Positions 49,277 through 60,261 of a stretch of 64,000 nucleotides of DNA are shown piece by piece. The DNA is from Papaver somniferum (taxonomy: Eukaryota; Streptophyta; Magnoliopsida; Ranunculales; Papaveraceae), in the NCBI RefSeq assembly GCF_003573695.1, contig NC_039359.1, positions 121,713,849 to 121,777,848 on the forward strand, read 5' to 3'. A model generated the notes under the pieces. The model saw only the letters and a list, made by a program, of their open reading frames with translations, was not told the origin of the DNA and searched no databases. Position 1 is the stretch's first letter; each line of letters opens with the position of its first letter. The position numbers and the translations under genes are program-made.

Positions 49277-52200
49277 TTACACAGAACTTTTGGTTGGCAA
49301 CCTAGCAACAAGCTGTGCCCCAACTCCTCTTTGAATCGTAACACCCAAACGATAAAAAATGAAACTACCAAAGCCACTACTAGCGTCATTGCTAACCAAA
49401 CAGTTTCTAAGACGCTTAAAAAAAATAAAAGTGTCCTTGCCGAGATCCCCTAAGGTAGAGAAGTCTAGCACCCCTAAACCATAGCCATATGCAACGCACT
49501 TGTCCAAGTATTTGGCACGTTTTCGTGAAACAACACTAGAAATAGCCTTACCAGGAGCGAAGAAGCGGATACCATCACCAGTAAAAGGGGAGACACCTGT
49601 AACATCCATACAAACATCTTGCCCATTGTCCCAGTTGAGAACAAGGATATCAGCAGGTTTTAGATCTTTGCCATCATATGACTGAAGTCCCAGGGAAACC
49701 TCCTTACGCGCAAGCACATTAGCCTTGTAACAAATGTCTACGACAGCATCACGAATGACATCATGACGAAATTTATATCCAATATCTTTAGCACAATGAA
49801 GCGCGTGATCTCCAAAAATATCCATAGACTTGTTACAACTTGGGCACAAACTATTCTCAACAAACAGAAGAATACCCAATCGATAACAAAGCACAACTCT
49901 AAATTGTCTAGGTCTAAGACATTGATTAATCCCACTAATGGGTAACGCCAAAAGATAGTCCCGAGCATGCTTGACACGGTTACATTGCCATAAGATGGAA
50001 TCTCTTTCAGACATATGAAATTGGTCTGGGATTTGCTTCTTAACTGCATCAAAATAAACCACTGTCAGGGAATGCATGGAAGGGGGGGCAGTATCATCGA
50101 CACAGTAAGTAGACGCTAAACCACATACCTGGGTGAAGGTCTGAAGAGCCAGATGATAAGCTAAACCTTTGTCCGTTGAGAATAAATTACCAAGGATCAT
50201 TTTCTGTACTGAAGTAGTCTGACTACGAGAAGCAAGATAGCAGTAAGCACGAGTATCAACCACGGTATAAATGCCAAGTCCGCCATCCTTAATAGGTAAG
50301 GTAGCCAATCTCTTCTGTAAAAGACCAAAACCCGCACCATCCCCAGTAATCAGAAGTCTCAAATACTGAAAAAGCTGGTCATCAAAGAGATCAGTAGCAG
50401 GTTGTAAAGCATCAGGATTGGTAGTTCGCATAGCAAAATAAAGTCTAGACACGCCCATGCAGTTGCGAAGCAAAAGCATCTCACTTTGAGGGTCCTTGAG
50501 TTTCTTGATCGCATTCATTAGTTGAACAGTTTTGTGCACCCTATTCAACAACATGTCGCTAATGAAGTCCATGACTAAACTCACTGGACCACCCAAAAGT
50601 TTGACACCCTTAGAAGGCCTACCAATATCCGAAGGGAAAACACCATCCATTATACTCCTAGGATCAAGAGAAGGCCAAAAGACCTGCGTCTTCTTTATAT
50701 TGAGATGCAACCCCCTGCCTGGTCCTTCAGTTTCAATTATACGCAAAGCCTTGGCCACCTCTAAAGTATCCCCAACTATGGTACCATCATCAAGGTACCA
50801 AGCGTGCAAGTCAAGTTTGCATTGAGAAGCAATGGTCTTCACTAAGGGGTGAAGTGTCAATGCAAATAACAAGGGCCCGAGAGGGTCACCTTGTTGCACA
50901 CCAAGGGATGAGGACAAAATATATTGGGCATAATAAAACTTAGCCGGACGTAAGTAGCAAACTTCTACCCAGCGAGAAATACCTGTACAGTGAAGGCGTA
51001 CTTCTTTGATGAGCTGAGATCTGCTCACCATGTTGAAAGCATTAGAAAAGTCAATTAGTAACATTGACATATTATCCGAGTGACCCTTCATCTCTAAAAG
51101 GCGATTTACAACATGTAAAATACCTTCACCTCTTACAGGAACACCAACCCCGAATTGGTAATCTCCTAAATAAGAAGTCATGTCCTTCTCGATAGCAAAG
51201 GCATCCACCTTAGAAACTAATCTACGCCAGACTGTACCAACTGCAATAGGCTTAAGACCTCCACCCGACTTAAGCAAAGGAGTCAAAGGAGCGCTAGCAA
51301 TGTATTCTCCCAAAACACTAGGGATTTTCCAGCCAACCAAAGGTTGACAACCCCAGAGATAGATAAAAGCAAATCATCTGCTACTGCTGCAGCCGCTCCA
51401 CTAAGAACATCAACTAGGTGCTGCGCCCGTAGACCATCCCTACCACACGATGTACCTTTCGGGAAAATTTTAATAACTCCCAAAACTTCCTTGGAATCCA
51501 CAAAGATGGGATCCACATTGATATCATCTGTTGGAACCTCAGGGGAGGCTTCCATGGGATGTTTGTCTAACAAGTCGAGATAAGTCTTCTCATCGTAGGG
51601 TGCAACACCAGATGAAGACAAAACCCGTATAGCCGCTGCGAAATGCCCCGCATTGATCTTCCTCTGAAAAGCCACAATAGCAGCTCCAAGCCTTTTCTCA
51701 TCCATCTTCTTCTCGTCAGGTTTCTTAGAACCCCACTGCACAGGCTTTTGCAACAACTTATTAACCAAAACAGAACACCCATTCGTCTCCTTCCAGTCAT
51801 TAAGCGCCTGTATAATAGCAACCACTTGCAGTCGTTTGCGATTTCCGGACTTCCGTTCAGCGGAGCTCTTCGATTGGTAAAGAGACAGAGTACGGATGGG
51901 AAGGAAAAGCAAACGAATCCAAGCTGAAAGACTGCCTGGATTTTCTATAATATGGTCGAGACATACCTTGAGAGCCCTGGAAAATGCAAGTCTGCATTAG
52001 TGGGGGATACAAGTGACTGTAGGTATTTGTCGTTGGAGCACAACATTGAGTAACTCCGTTGACAACACCTCCACAGCATCACTGTCGGGTCTCCCTGGGT
52101 CTGCAATAGCAACATCCTGCGAGACAACAACAACTACAGCTTGCGAGTCTTCCAAACTGACGTCCTGTACAACCTCTATCGTCTCCCCAGGATTATCCAA

Positions 52201-52508
52201 ACCATGAATCAGAAATTCCCAACTACAGGGACCTTGAATAAAGTCATGCACAATTCTTCCTCGTCCCTTGCAGGATTTCGACCAAGCATGAAAGTACATG
52301 CATTTGCCACAAATCCACATTCGAAGGAAATGTAGAGCCTTCTCCAGATCAAAGTAAACCTTCAAATCCCTTGCAATCAGCTCACAGATTGTTGTTTTGC
52401 TGGCTTCCGAGGACAAGTGTTTGTCATGGATGTGTTTCACCAAAGACACTTTGACGTAACCCCATCCATGAACACCATCAGGGAAACCATGGAGGCATTT
52501 TTTATCAA
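49277..52508 (-). pseudogene. Reverse transcriptase with C-terminal zinc knuckle and restriction-like endonuclease, frameshifted
   Basis: Three minus-strand frames form one protein. 52508-51997: zinc-finger-like start (C-L-H-G-F-P-D-G-V, H-I-H-D-K-H, C-G-K-C). About 51965-51283: linker ending C-G-R-D-G-L-R-A-Q-H-L. 51340-49277: 687 codons with the RT core. Numbering in that frame: motif A L-L-I-D-F-S-N-A-F (Asp97), Q-G-D-P-L-G-P 150-156, Y-L-D-D 182-185, then C-x2-C-x9-H-x3-C at 499-516 and a K-P-A-D-I-L-V (Asp564) and M-D-V (Asp579) core like the restriction-like endonuclease (RLE) of R2/Utopia-type retroelements. No N-terminal APE endonuclease is visible. A one-base shift in an A run (about 51330) separates the last two frames; another break lies near 51970-52010. 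All catalytic motifs are kept, so inactivation is recent, or a sequencing error is involved. Confidence 0.8.
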
Positions 52509-52522
52509 AAACAAAAATTATT

Positions 52523-52638
52523 CTGTGTACAATGAATGGGTTGGAAACCTAGCTACAAGCTGGGCACCAACACCCTTTTGAATTGCTACTCCTACTCTAT
52601 AAAAGATAAAACTTCCTAACCCACTACCACCATCATTT
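52523..52638 (-). pseudogene. C-terminal fragment of a second RT-RLE copy
   Basis: Minus-strand translation gives about 38 residues (G-S-F-I-F-Y-R, G-V-A-I-Q-K-G-V-G-A-Q-L-V-A-R-F-P) matching the last residues of the protein encoded at 49277-51340. It ends just upstream of the N-terminus of that gene. Only the 3' end of the copy is present. Confidence 0.8.
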
Positions 52639-52679
52639 TATTTTTATTTTTAATTTTAATATATTTTAAATTATCTACC

Positions 52680-52903
52680 TATAAGTCCTCTTACCGAAAG
52701 TTGTCTATAGAAAAAGTCGAGACAATACTACAAATCGGTATTCACACTTTATGTGATCCTCTATGGATACAAGATCGAGACAATACAATAATCAAATGTG
52801 ATTACTTGATAATAGGTTCGGACTTAACCAAACTCTATAGGATATATCACTATCAAGTAATACGGAGTTAACGTTTGTGTAATTTACTTTTAATTATAAT
52901 AAA

Positions 52904-52905
<2 letters not shown>
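52680..52905 (-). mobile_element. LTR 3'-end fragment of the 53.7-kb family
   Basis: Complementary to the last ~220 bp of the LTR at 53724-56518: AAGTCCT, CGAGACAATAC repeated twice, TTCGGACTTAACCAAAC, GTAATTTACTT. It stops before the conserved block. The inversion relative to 53724 shows a separate insertion or rearrangement. Confidence 0.75.
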
Positions 52906-52935
<30 letters not shown>

Positions 52936-52994
52936 CTATCATTAATTTTAATTCTTTATTAATCAGTCATTTCAACAAAAAAGATACAAGAGAG

Positions 52995-53250
52995 TTAGAA
53001 GGGAGTCGAGAAACAAGTTGTGCTCCAACCCCTTTTTGAATGACCACACCTAGTCTATGGAAAAGAAAGTCTCCCACATTAATATTCGCATCATGACTAG
53101 CTAAGTAGTTACGCAACCTCTTCAGAAAATCTATAGTTTCACCACCAAGCTCCCCCAGAGTAGTGAAGGCAAGGACCCCGAACCCAAAACCTTGAGATAT
53201 CCCGAGACATGCATACTCTAACTTGACGTTAGGAAAAATCTGGTAATTTT
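52995..53250 (-). pseudogene. C-terminal fragment of a third RT-RLE copy
   Basis: About 80 codons on - match the end of the RT-RLE protein: G-F-G-F-G-V-L-A-F-T-T-L-G-E-L-G, D-F-L-K-R-L-R-N-Y-L, H-R-L-G-V-V-I-Q-K-G-V-G-A-Q-L-V. It is diverged from both other copies. Only the 3' part exists, as with the second copy. Confidence 0.8.
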
Positions 53251-53298
53251 TATAATTTGTATGTCTAATAATGTAATAACCATATTATGTTATAGTAA

Positions 53299-53435
53299 TA
53301 TTAATTGGGCTAAGTCAACTGTTTGACCAGACAGTCAATAATAGGTCAAGGTACCAACCCTTAAATACGAAATGTTGGGTACCAAAGTAAGGTGTTAGAC
53401 ATTTGCTGGGTACCAAACGTTAAATAACCCTTAAT
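53299..53435 (+). repeat. Direct repeat A (partner at 57682)
   Basis: Contains GGTCAAGGTACCAACCCTTAA, AATGTTGGGTACCAAA and CTGGGTACCAAACGTTAA. The same series occurs in the same orientation at 57682-57825. The nature of the element is unknown. Confidence 0.75.
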
Positions 53436-53723
53436 GAGAACAATGACTCGGATTTCCCCTAACATCCAGTTAGGGATATAACTCGTGTCCCAATCTCTAC
53501 GTGTCGTCATATTCCATGGCCACGATGAGCTGATATTGAACACAAAATCAATCTTTGGCTAACCTAATTTATGTTGTTCTTCTTCTTTTCCGGTGAAGAT
53601 TGGAAATAGTTGGGTTATGAGTAGGCTAACCCAATTTTAACTTTCTGAGTAAATTTTAGCTAACCCTATTTCATTTCTTTACTGTTTTTCTCTTCAAGAT
53701 TCAGCATAAAACCCCGACTATTA

Positions 53724-56518
53724 TGTTAGAGCATAGCTCGGTTGAACCCACCAAGCGTTGGTATGTCAAGTTTGGTTGTCATATTTTAGTGAATCAAAAC
53801 TCATTTAAGAGTCGCTTGATTATGTACTAGAGTCAACTTCGTATAGGTTAGCTTGAAAGTATTAGGATATGAGACATTACAAGTATTGCGAAGTCTTGAA
53901 GAAGTGAAGAAGTAAGAAGCTACAACGACGACATCATCCTTCCACTTGAGGTTTGTGATGTTTGGCTTGAACTGTTTCATTCCCTAACGTATCTTTCAAG
54001 TCGTGCATATTGAAAACAAAACTGCGAAGTATGAACACTCTAGATAGACATAGTATTAAGGAATACAATATGAAGTTTATTGCTTAACCATTAAACTTTG
54101 TAGATAAGACATCGACATAATTGTTTAAATGCTATTGTGATTATGTATGGGTATGAGGTGAGGATTTCATCCTAGGAAACAATGTTTTACATGTGTTTTA
54201 AGGAAGTAAGTTCATAAACTTGTTTATGAATCGAAAAGGAAATCGCCAGGCGTTATTGGGATTGTTACTCATTGCATATCTTGTGAACATCCAATATGTG
54301 TGATTTAGTATAACCGCTCACGATTTGTTTGTGTTCTTGGTAGAACTATTCACAAAGGCCTGACTTATGTATTGGTATGACTTTTATTAGTGAAACCGAT
54401 CTTAAGTAATCACCTGTGAGGTATGATCGAGTTTGTGATTTATGAACCGAATCTGGGTAAAGGGGAACCGATCCTATGAAGAGGTGCAGTACATCACAAA
54501 GGGGAATCGATCCTTGTATGGGGTACAACAAGGTTTATAGCAGAAAGGGGAACCGATCATATGAACATGTGCAACACGTTTTTAGGCAAAGGGGAACCGA
54601 TCCTATGGACATGTGCAACACATATAAGTTAGATACCATATATATGGGTAACCGATCCTAGTACCTAGTCAACCGAATTTTGGAAAGCTAGTGGGACTAT
54701 GCACAGTACTCACATGGAGGTAGAACTTAAACTTGTTTTGGTTGAACCGTTAAACTCATGATTTGTGATTGAGTGGTTCTTAATCAATCACATAGTTCTT
54801 GAAAGTCAGATGAACCAATTCTAAACTTGTTTGGAAGTGTGACAAATCGGTTTCAAGGGTGTAAGTATGAAAGAGGACTTACAAAGTGAGGATGTCGACA
54901 CACTTTGAACACAAACAATATTGTTTATCTTTTATTGTTCAAAGTTATTCCTTAATAGGTACAGGAAGAAAATCCCAGGATCAAAATTAAATAAGTTAAG
55001 AATCTTTTAATTAAGGTTGTTAATTTTATTTTAGGAAAATGAGAATTAGTAATGTGCATTTACTAGTTGATATTTTTCAGAGAGATTTTCGATCATTATT
55101 TTGGACAGAGCATTTACAGGAATTATGGAAACCGAATTCGGAATGTATGGAATATCTTTGAGAATATTTTCGGTTTTGGAAATTCCTTGGTGTCCAAACT
55201 TCCTTGTCTATAAATACTTGAAGTTTGCATTTCTAGCAAACTAATCCTTCGTGACAGCAAACTTCCTCGGTTGTGTTGTTACTGGTGTAACCGCCTATTC
55301 AGAGAGGAGAGTAACCAAATTAGGCGAAATCTCTTACGGCCGCTCAGTTTAAAGTCTTCTTTAGGATTGAGAAGCTCTACGAGTACCGTTGGTGGGAAAC
55401 TAGATAATTGCGGTTTATCTTGTGTTTTCGATTGATTTGATTGACTAACGGCGGTTGAACTTTGATTGCACCTAGTTTGTTTATGCTTGAGAATCTTCTC
55501 TTCTGATATAAGATTCGCTCAAACTAGATCGAAGTTTCGACAGGGATCTTTAGACTGTTGTTAGTGCTAAAGAAGATCTTGTGATAATCCACTGTTAACA
55601 GACTCCGTTCTATGCGTGATTGATCACAAGAGATTCAAGTTGTTGTTTGCAGGTGTTTATTGAAGATCTAAGAATATTTGAAGACAAATAAGAGATTGAA
55701 GATTTCTGACTTGGGTATATAATTTTTGGTGTGCACAATACTTGTTTCGGTAAAAGAGGATCCAACTATAATCGGTTTATCCTTGTGGTAGATTGGATTG
55801 ATTAGTTGTGTAGATCGACATCAATACAATTCTTTGTGATTAAAAGTATTTATTGCAAAATCTTAACGATTACTTCGGTAATTAAACATAAGATAGATCT
55901 AAGAACCTGACGAAGGAGTTTATGTTAAGATAAACAGAAGATCCTTTGTCCGACTCACATCACTTGGTTGAATAAATTTGATACCAAACATATTTGTTGT
56001 TCCTTTACTGTTTGGAATACGAACGAAAGGAATTGTTCCAAGTACGTGACTTAGCGTGGGAATACATACGGAACTAGGTGAACTATAGGTTTAGTTGCTT
56101 GGTCTCAACTATACAAAGTTGGTGTAATTTTGTGTAGCGGCTTAATCCTGAGAGTATTCAATTTTGGACAAGGTCCCGGGGGTTTTCTGCATTTGCGGTT
56201 TCCTCGTTAACAAAATCTTGCTGTGTCATTTACTTTATATTTTCGCATTATAATTGTTTTATTATAATTGAAGTAAATTACACAAGTGTTAATTCCTAAG
56301 CAATCCTATCGTGTTTGGTTAAGTCCGAACCTTTGTATCAAGTAAACATACTTCGTTGTTGTATTGTCTCGATCTCGTATCCATATACGGTCACACGAAG
56401 TGTGAACCGATTAGTTGTATTGTCTCGACTCAGTCCATAGACAATCACTTTCGGAGAAAGGACTTATAGGTAGGAAAAGTTTTAGCTTGAGGTGTATTTG
56501 GGTACCCTCGCCTTTTCA
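53724..56518 (+). mobile_element. Solo LTR, 2795 bp, TSD TATTA
   Basis: Begins TGTTAGAGCATAGCTCGG and ends CTCGCCTTTTCA, with TATTA at 53719-53723 and 56519-56523. No internal region or second LTR is attached. It is the full-length relative of the minus-strand LTRs at 29296 and 33490. It holds the conserved block at 56135-56215 and an array of AAAGGGGAACCGATCCTATG units (54455-54665). Confidence 0.93.
54455..54665 (+). repeat. LTR-embedded array (GGGGAACCGATCCTATG)
   Basis: About five head-to-tail units of 40-60 bp with the core AAAGGGGAACCGATCCTATG and a CATGTGCAACAC spacer. It occupies the position where related LTRs carry a different array. Confidence 0.8.
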
Positions 56519-56523
56519 TATTA

Positions 56524-57681
56524 TTATCACTACTTATAAATTTCATCAAAATCAATGGAGGTGCTCATGATCCAAGAACATATAAAATCATCAAATATAA
56601 AATTACGTTTCATGGAATTTTGAAACTCCGTTAAAAGGCTCGCATTGATACCCATTGCTCGAATCATATGTAAACTAATCAAACTCCGTTCAAAAGGCTC
56701 GTATTCCATATTTTGTATTCACTACAAAAATATTATTTGATGTTGAGCTCTCATTATCTTTTTATGGTATGTGTACCCAAAGTATCAAGTATATCATCAC
56801 TTCATTATAATCAGGAGGTGATTGTGTTGATGGTGGTGATTCTTCATATTGATTAGAACTTTCTACAAATCCATCTGGTAATGAATTTACTTCAGGTAAT
56901 TCAATTTCCAGTGAGTTCCCATTATTCATGATTAATTTGGGATGAGTATGTAGTGTCTTCGTTTCTCAAATGAGTCAATCGGTCTGGTATTCTGAACATG
57001 TGAGGTTTGTTTTGGTGTCTTTTTCAAACACCCAGTGGACGTGAGCTTGATGATAGATGGATATGTTTGCTACTGTATTTTCCATCTTTTTCAAACACCC
57101 AGATAAAATGAGATGATTTAGAGATTGAGCAAGTATTTTTATCTGCATATGTAATCCATCTGAAATGTACATGAATTGTTTCTCTTCAACACTTTCAAAT
57201 GTATGGACAACATGAGCAATGAGATTTTTTCTTTCTGTCCTTCAGCAATCTTCGAGATAGCTTCGGTTAAAATGTTTTCTGTGGCCTCAGAATTGGTCCA
57301 TTGACTAACATGTTATTATTATCATTTGTTTGGATTGGAAGTTTAATGTCATTGTTACCCGTGGTTCCATTGTTGCAAGAATGAGGTTTCGTTTGGTGTA
57401 CTATCTTCGTTTACTGATGTAGGGAAACCATCATGTTCTAAGTATCTCAACCAATACATTTCTTTCAATTTTATTCAAGATTTATTACTGGTAAAATTTT
57501 GTAATGGTTGGAGCAGGTTCAAGGGAGAAGAAGAAATGGCAATGAATAGGAAGTAGCATCCATTGTATTAGTCTTTTTGTAACCATTAGATGAAAATAAA
57601 TGAGGTCACATGGTTTTTAAAAAAGTCACATGCTAACGGTGATTTAATGTCGTCAAGTAATTGATATTTGTTAATAGATGT
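56524..57681 (-). pseudogene. Possible gene remnant with a calmodulin-binding-like segment
   Basis: No intact gene. On -, about 57300-57180, a short segment reads like E-N-I-L-T-E-A-I-S-K-I-A-E-G-Q-K-E-K-I-S, which resembles the start of the plant calmodulin-binding domain; a frame change then gives H-T-F-E-S-V-E-E-K-Q. At about 57020-57110 a TTTTTCAAACACCCAG segment is duplicated. At about 56930-56805 a frame starts M-N-N-G-N-S-L-E-I-E-L-P-E-V-N and ends S-P-P-S-T-Q-S-P-P. Whether these are exons of one decayed gene cannot be told. Confidence 0.25.
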
Positions 57682-57825
57682 AACTGACTGTTTGGTCCAA
57701 GGCTTGACTTGACAGTTAATGACGGGTCAAGGTACCAACCCTTAATATTTTAAATGTTGGATACCAAACCAATATGTTGGTCATTTTCTGGGTACCAAAC
57801 GTTAAGTAACACATCAATTAAGCCC
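57682..57825 (+). repeat. Direct repeat B (partner at 53299)
   Basis: GGTCAAGGTACCAACCCTTAA, AATGTTGGATACCAAA and CTGGGTACCAAACGTTAA occur in the same order as at 53299-53435. Confidence 0.75.
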
Positions 57826-58547
57826 TTTTTTTAGTTATTGTATGGGATTTGATCATCTTCATTTTTGTTCATCCCAACTGGGTATTTGTTGTTGGTTCTG
57901 GTTTTACAAAACGAAAATGCTCTAATCAAATATGTTTTTAATCTTTGACTAAATTATTGATATACCGTCACCCCGCAACCATAAACCCAATTCCACTAGA
58001 TTCAAAACCAAAACATAGCTTCTCCAGTGTCACCACCTTTACTACAAGTCAAAATTTTAGGTTTTTATTTCAGTACGACACATATATATATTCATGAATT
58101 ATATCATCAAAAGCTAAACAAACTATCATATACTGGGGAACCATGTTAGTAAAAACAAACTATTTTTCCTTCTTCAGTACAACATATATGTATTGCTGAT
58201 TTATACTGTCAAAACTAAAAGAAACTATCATATAAGCAGTGATGGATCATATTAACCAAAATAAACTTAGTTTTTACTTGTTATAATATAACGGATATGT
58301 ACAACTAATCCACACTAGGAAAAAAGTAAAAGAAACTATCATATATGCACCGACGCGTCATATTAATCAAAACAAACTAGGATTTTTCAGTATAACATAT
58401 ACATATTGCTGATTTATACGGTCAAAAACAAAAGAAGCTACCATATATGCACCAATGGTCCATATTGGCGAACAAACAAGGTTTTTCGCAATACAACAGA
58501 TAATAATGCTGATTTAAACTGTCAAAAGAAAGAGAAACTGTTATATA

Positions 58548-59938
58548 TAAGGCTGCAAAAATAACCCGGTGTACCAGAGTAGAACCGGAAAAAAAAGAAC
58601 CGGAACCGGTGTAGCCGGTACAGGGAACGTGAATGGAACATGAGAACCGATGTAGGCCGACACGGGTACCAGTTCTAACCTTATTCCCGGCCACCCCGGA
58701 CCGGTAGTACCTGGTCATAGTCTTAGCCATTAGATTATAAGATCATCATTAATCTTAACCATCCATTTACCATATATATTTCTAATGACCTAGATTCTCT
58801 TCTCAATTTTTTTGTTCTTCTTCACTTCTTTAGTCTCCACAGAGAAACTATGGCTGCTATCGCCACCGCCATGATTCAAATCTTCCTCTCCGATACCACC
58901 TCTCGATCTTCATCTCCTTCAACATCAGTAACCGATCTCTTAGTTAATCTCACTAATCTCTCAATCTCCAAAACCCTGATATATCAATAGAATTAGGGGA
59001 AGAAATTAATTTATTGTTGTTGAATCGAAGATTGGTTATGATGGTTCTGAGAATACGAAGGTGATCAATGATGAAATAGAAGATGGTTTTGGGTTTATTA
59101 TCTTACATAGAAACAATGGGTTTACAGGGATCTTGTGATGTGTAAACAATGGGTTTACAGTGTTTTGATTTTGGATAAATTGTTTGATGAACTTTGGGTT
59201 ATTAATTGCATGTTTAATTAAATTTTTTAATTGCATGTTTGAATCTGATTTTGGGTTTTATTTGAGATGGATTTGGATTGATTTTTGGTTTTATTTTCAT
59301 TTCTCTAACATGATTTTGTCTTCTTATTAATAGATTTGATTAAGGAGATTGATCTGGTGGTGTTGCTGAAGGGAAATTAGAGAATGGAGTTGTTGAACTG
59401 CTGATAGAGGATGAGAAGAACAAGGAACAATAAATTGAGAGATTAAATAGTGTTTTGATGGGTTCTTAGGGATTGAATCTGTTTGTGGTGTTTGAGCTAT
59501 GGTTGATTTGAGTAAGAAATAAAATTAGGGTTCTTACTTCTTAGGGATGATTTGTATTGAAATTGAAGAATTGGGTTATGAAGCTTGTGTTCAAGGAAGC
59601 ATGAGATCGAAATTACTAAATTTGGATTTTTGGTATCAATTCTCGTTGCTGCTTTTGTAATTGGTTTGATTGTATTGATTACTAAATTTGGAATATAGAT
59701 TGTTGGTATCAATTCTCTTTGCTTCTTTTGTAACTGGTTTGATTGTATTTGATTTATTTATTTTTTTTGTCTTTGGATTTTTTTTTTGCATAGTTTGAAA
59801 ACAAGTAAAAACCCGGTACCGGTACAACTCCAGGTACAAGTACATGTACCGGTCCTCAAAATGAGGTACCGGTCAACACCAAGTACAGGGACCGGTTCCA
59901 TAAGAGAACCGGGTCGTACAGGACCATGTGCAGCCTTA
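58548..59938. mobile_element. Non-autonomous hAT element, 1391 bp, TSD GTTATATA
   Basis: The ends are TAAGGCTGCA and TGCAGCCTTA, flanked by GTTATATA at 58540-58547 and 59939-59946, a perfect 8-bp duplication as in hAT elements. Both subterminal regions are rich in ACCGGTAC/GGTACCGGT and AACCCGG motifs (58560-58720 and 59810-59915). No transposase is inside. It sits inside a unit of the tandem repeat. Confidence 0.92.
58850..58990 (+). other. Short open frame inside the hAT element, possible captured sequence
   Basis: A 46-codon frame, M-A-A-I-A-T-A-M-I-Q-I-F-L-S-D, serine-rich and ending T-L-I-Y-Q, follows a CT-rich leader that looks like a plant 5' UTR. Codon choice looks gene-like compared with the surroundings. 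I recognise no family. It may be a piece of a host gene picked up by the element. Confidence 0.3.
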
Positions 59939-60125
59939 GTTATATATGACCTGATGGATCATATTATTTAAAATCAACTAGGTTTGTACAGTACGATAAA
60001 TACGTACCGCTAATTCGCACTATCAAAATCAAATAAACTATCGTATATGTACCGACAGATCATATTAGTCAGAATAAACTAGTTTTTTTAGTACATCATA
60101 TAGTGCTACTAATTTATATTGTCAA

Positions 60126-60256
60126 AAGAAAATTCATAGTGTCCAACACACATACAATCATACATGAAAGCATAAAATTACTTATTTAATCAATATGGGT
60201 ATTATGTACTGCAAATTCATAGTGTCTAATACAAAGAGAATCATAAATGACAGCTC
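60126..60256. repeat. Repeat flank shared with 62947-63030
   Basis: GCAAATTCATAGTGTCTAATAC with AATCATAAATGA resembles GCAAATTCGTAGTGTTTAAAA with AGTTATAAATGA on the other side of the solo LTR, so the LTR inserted into a further tandem unit. Confidence 0.6.
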
Positions 60257-60261
60257 GAAAC

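Larger units (their letters stand above)
58060..60125. repeat. ~105-bp tandem repeat, split by a hAT element
   Basis: About seven or eight diverged units share CAGTATAACATATA, GTATTGCTGATTTATACTGTCAAAA, AAAGAAACTATCATATATGCACCGA and GGATCATATTA. Units run from about 58060 to 58547 and resume at 59947-60125 after the hAT insertion. No coding function is visible. Confidence 0.85.
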
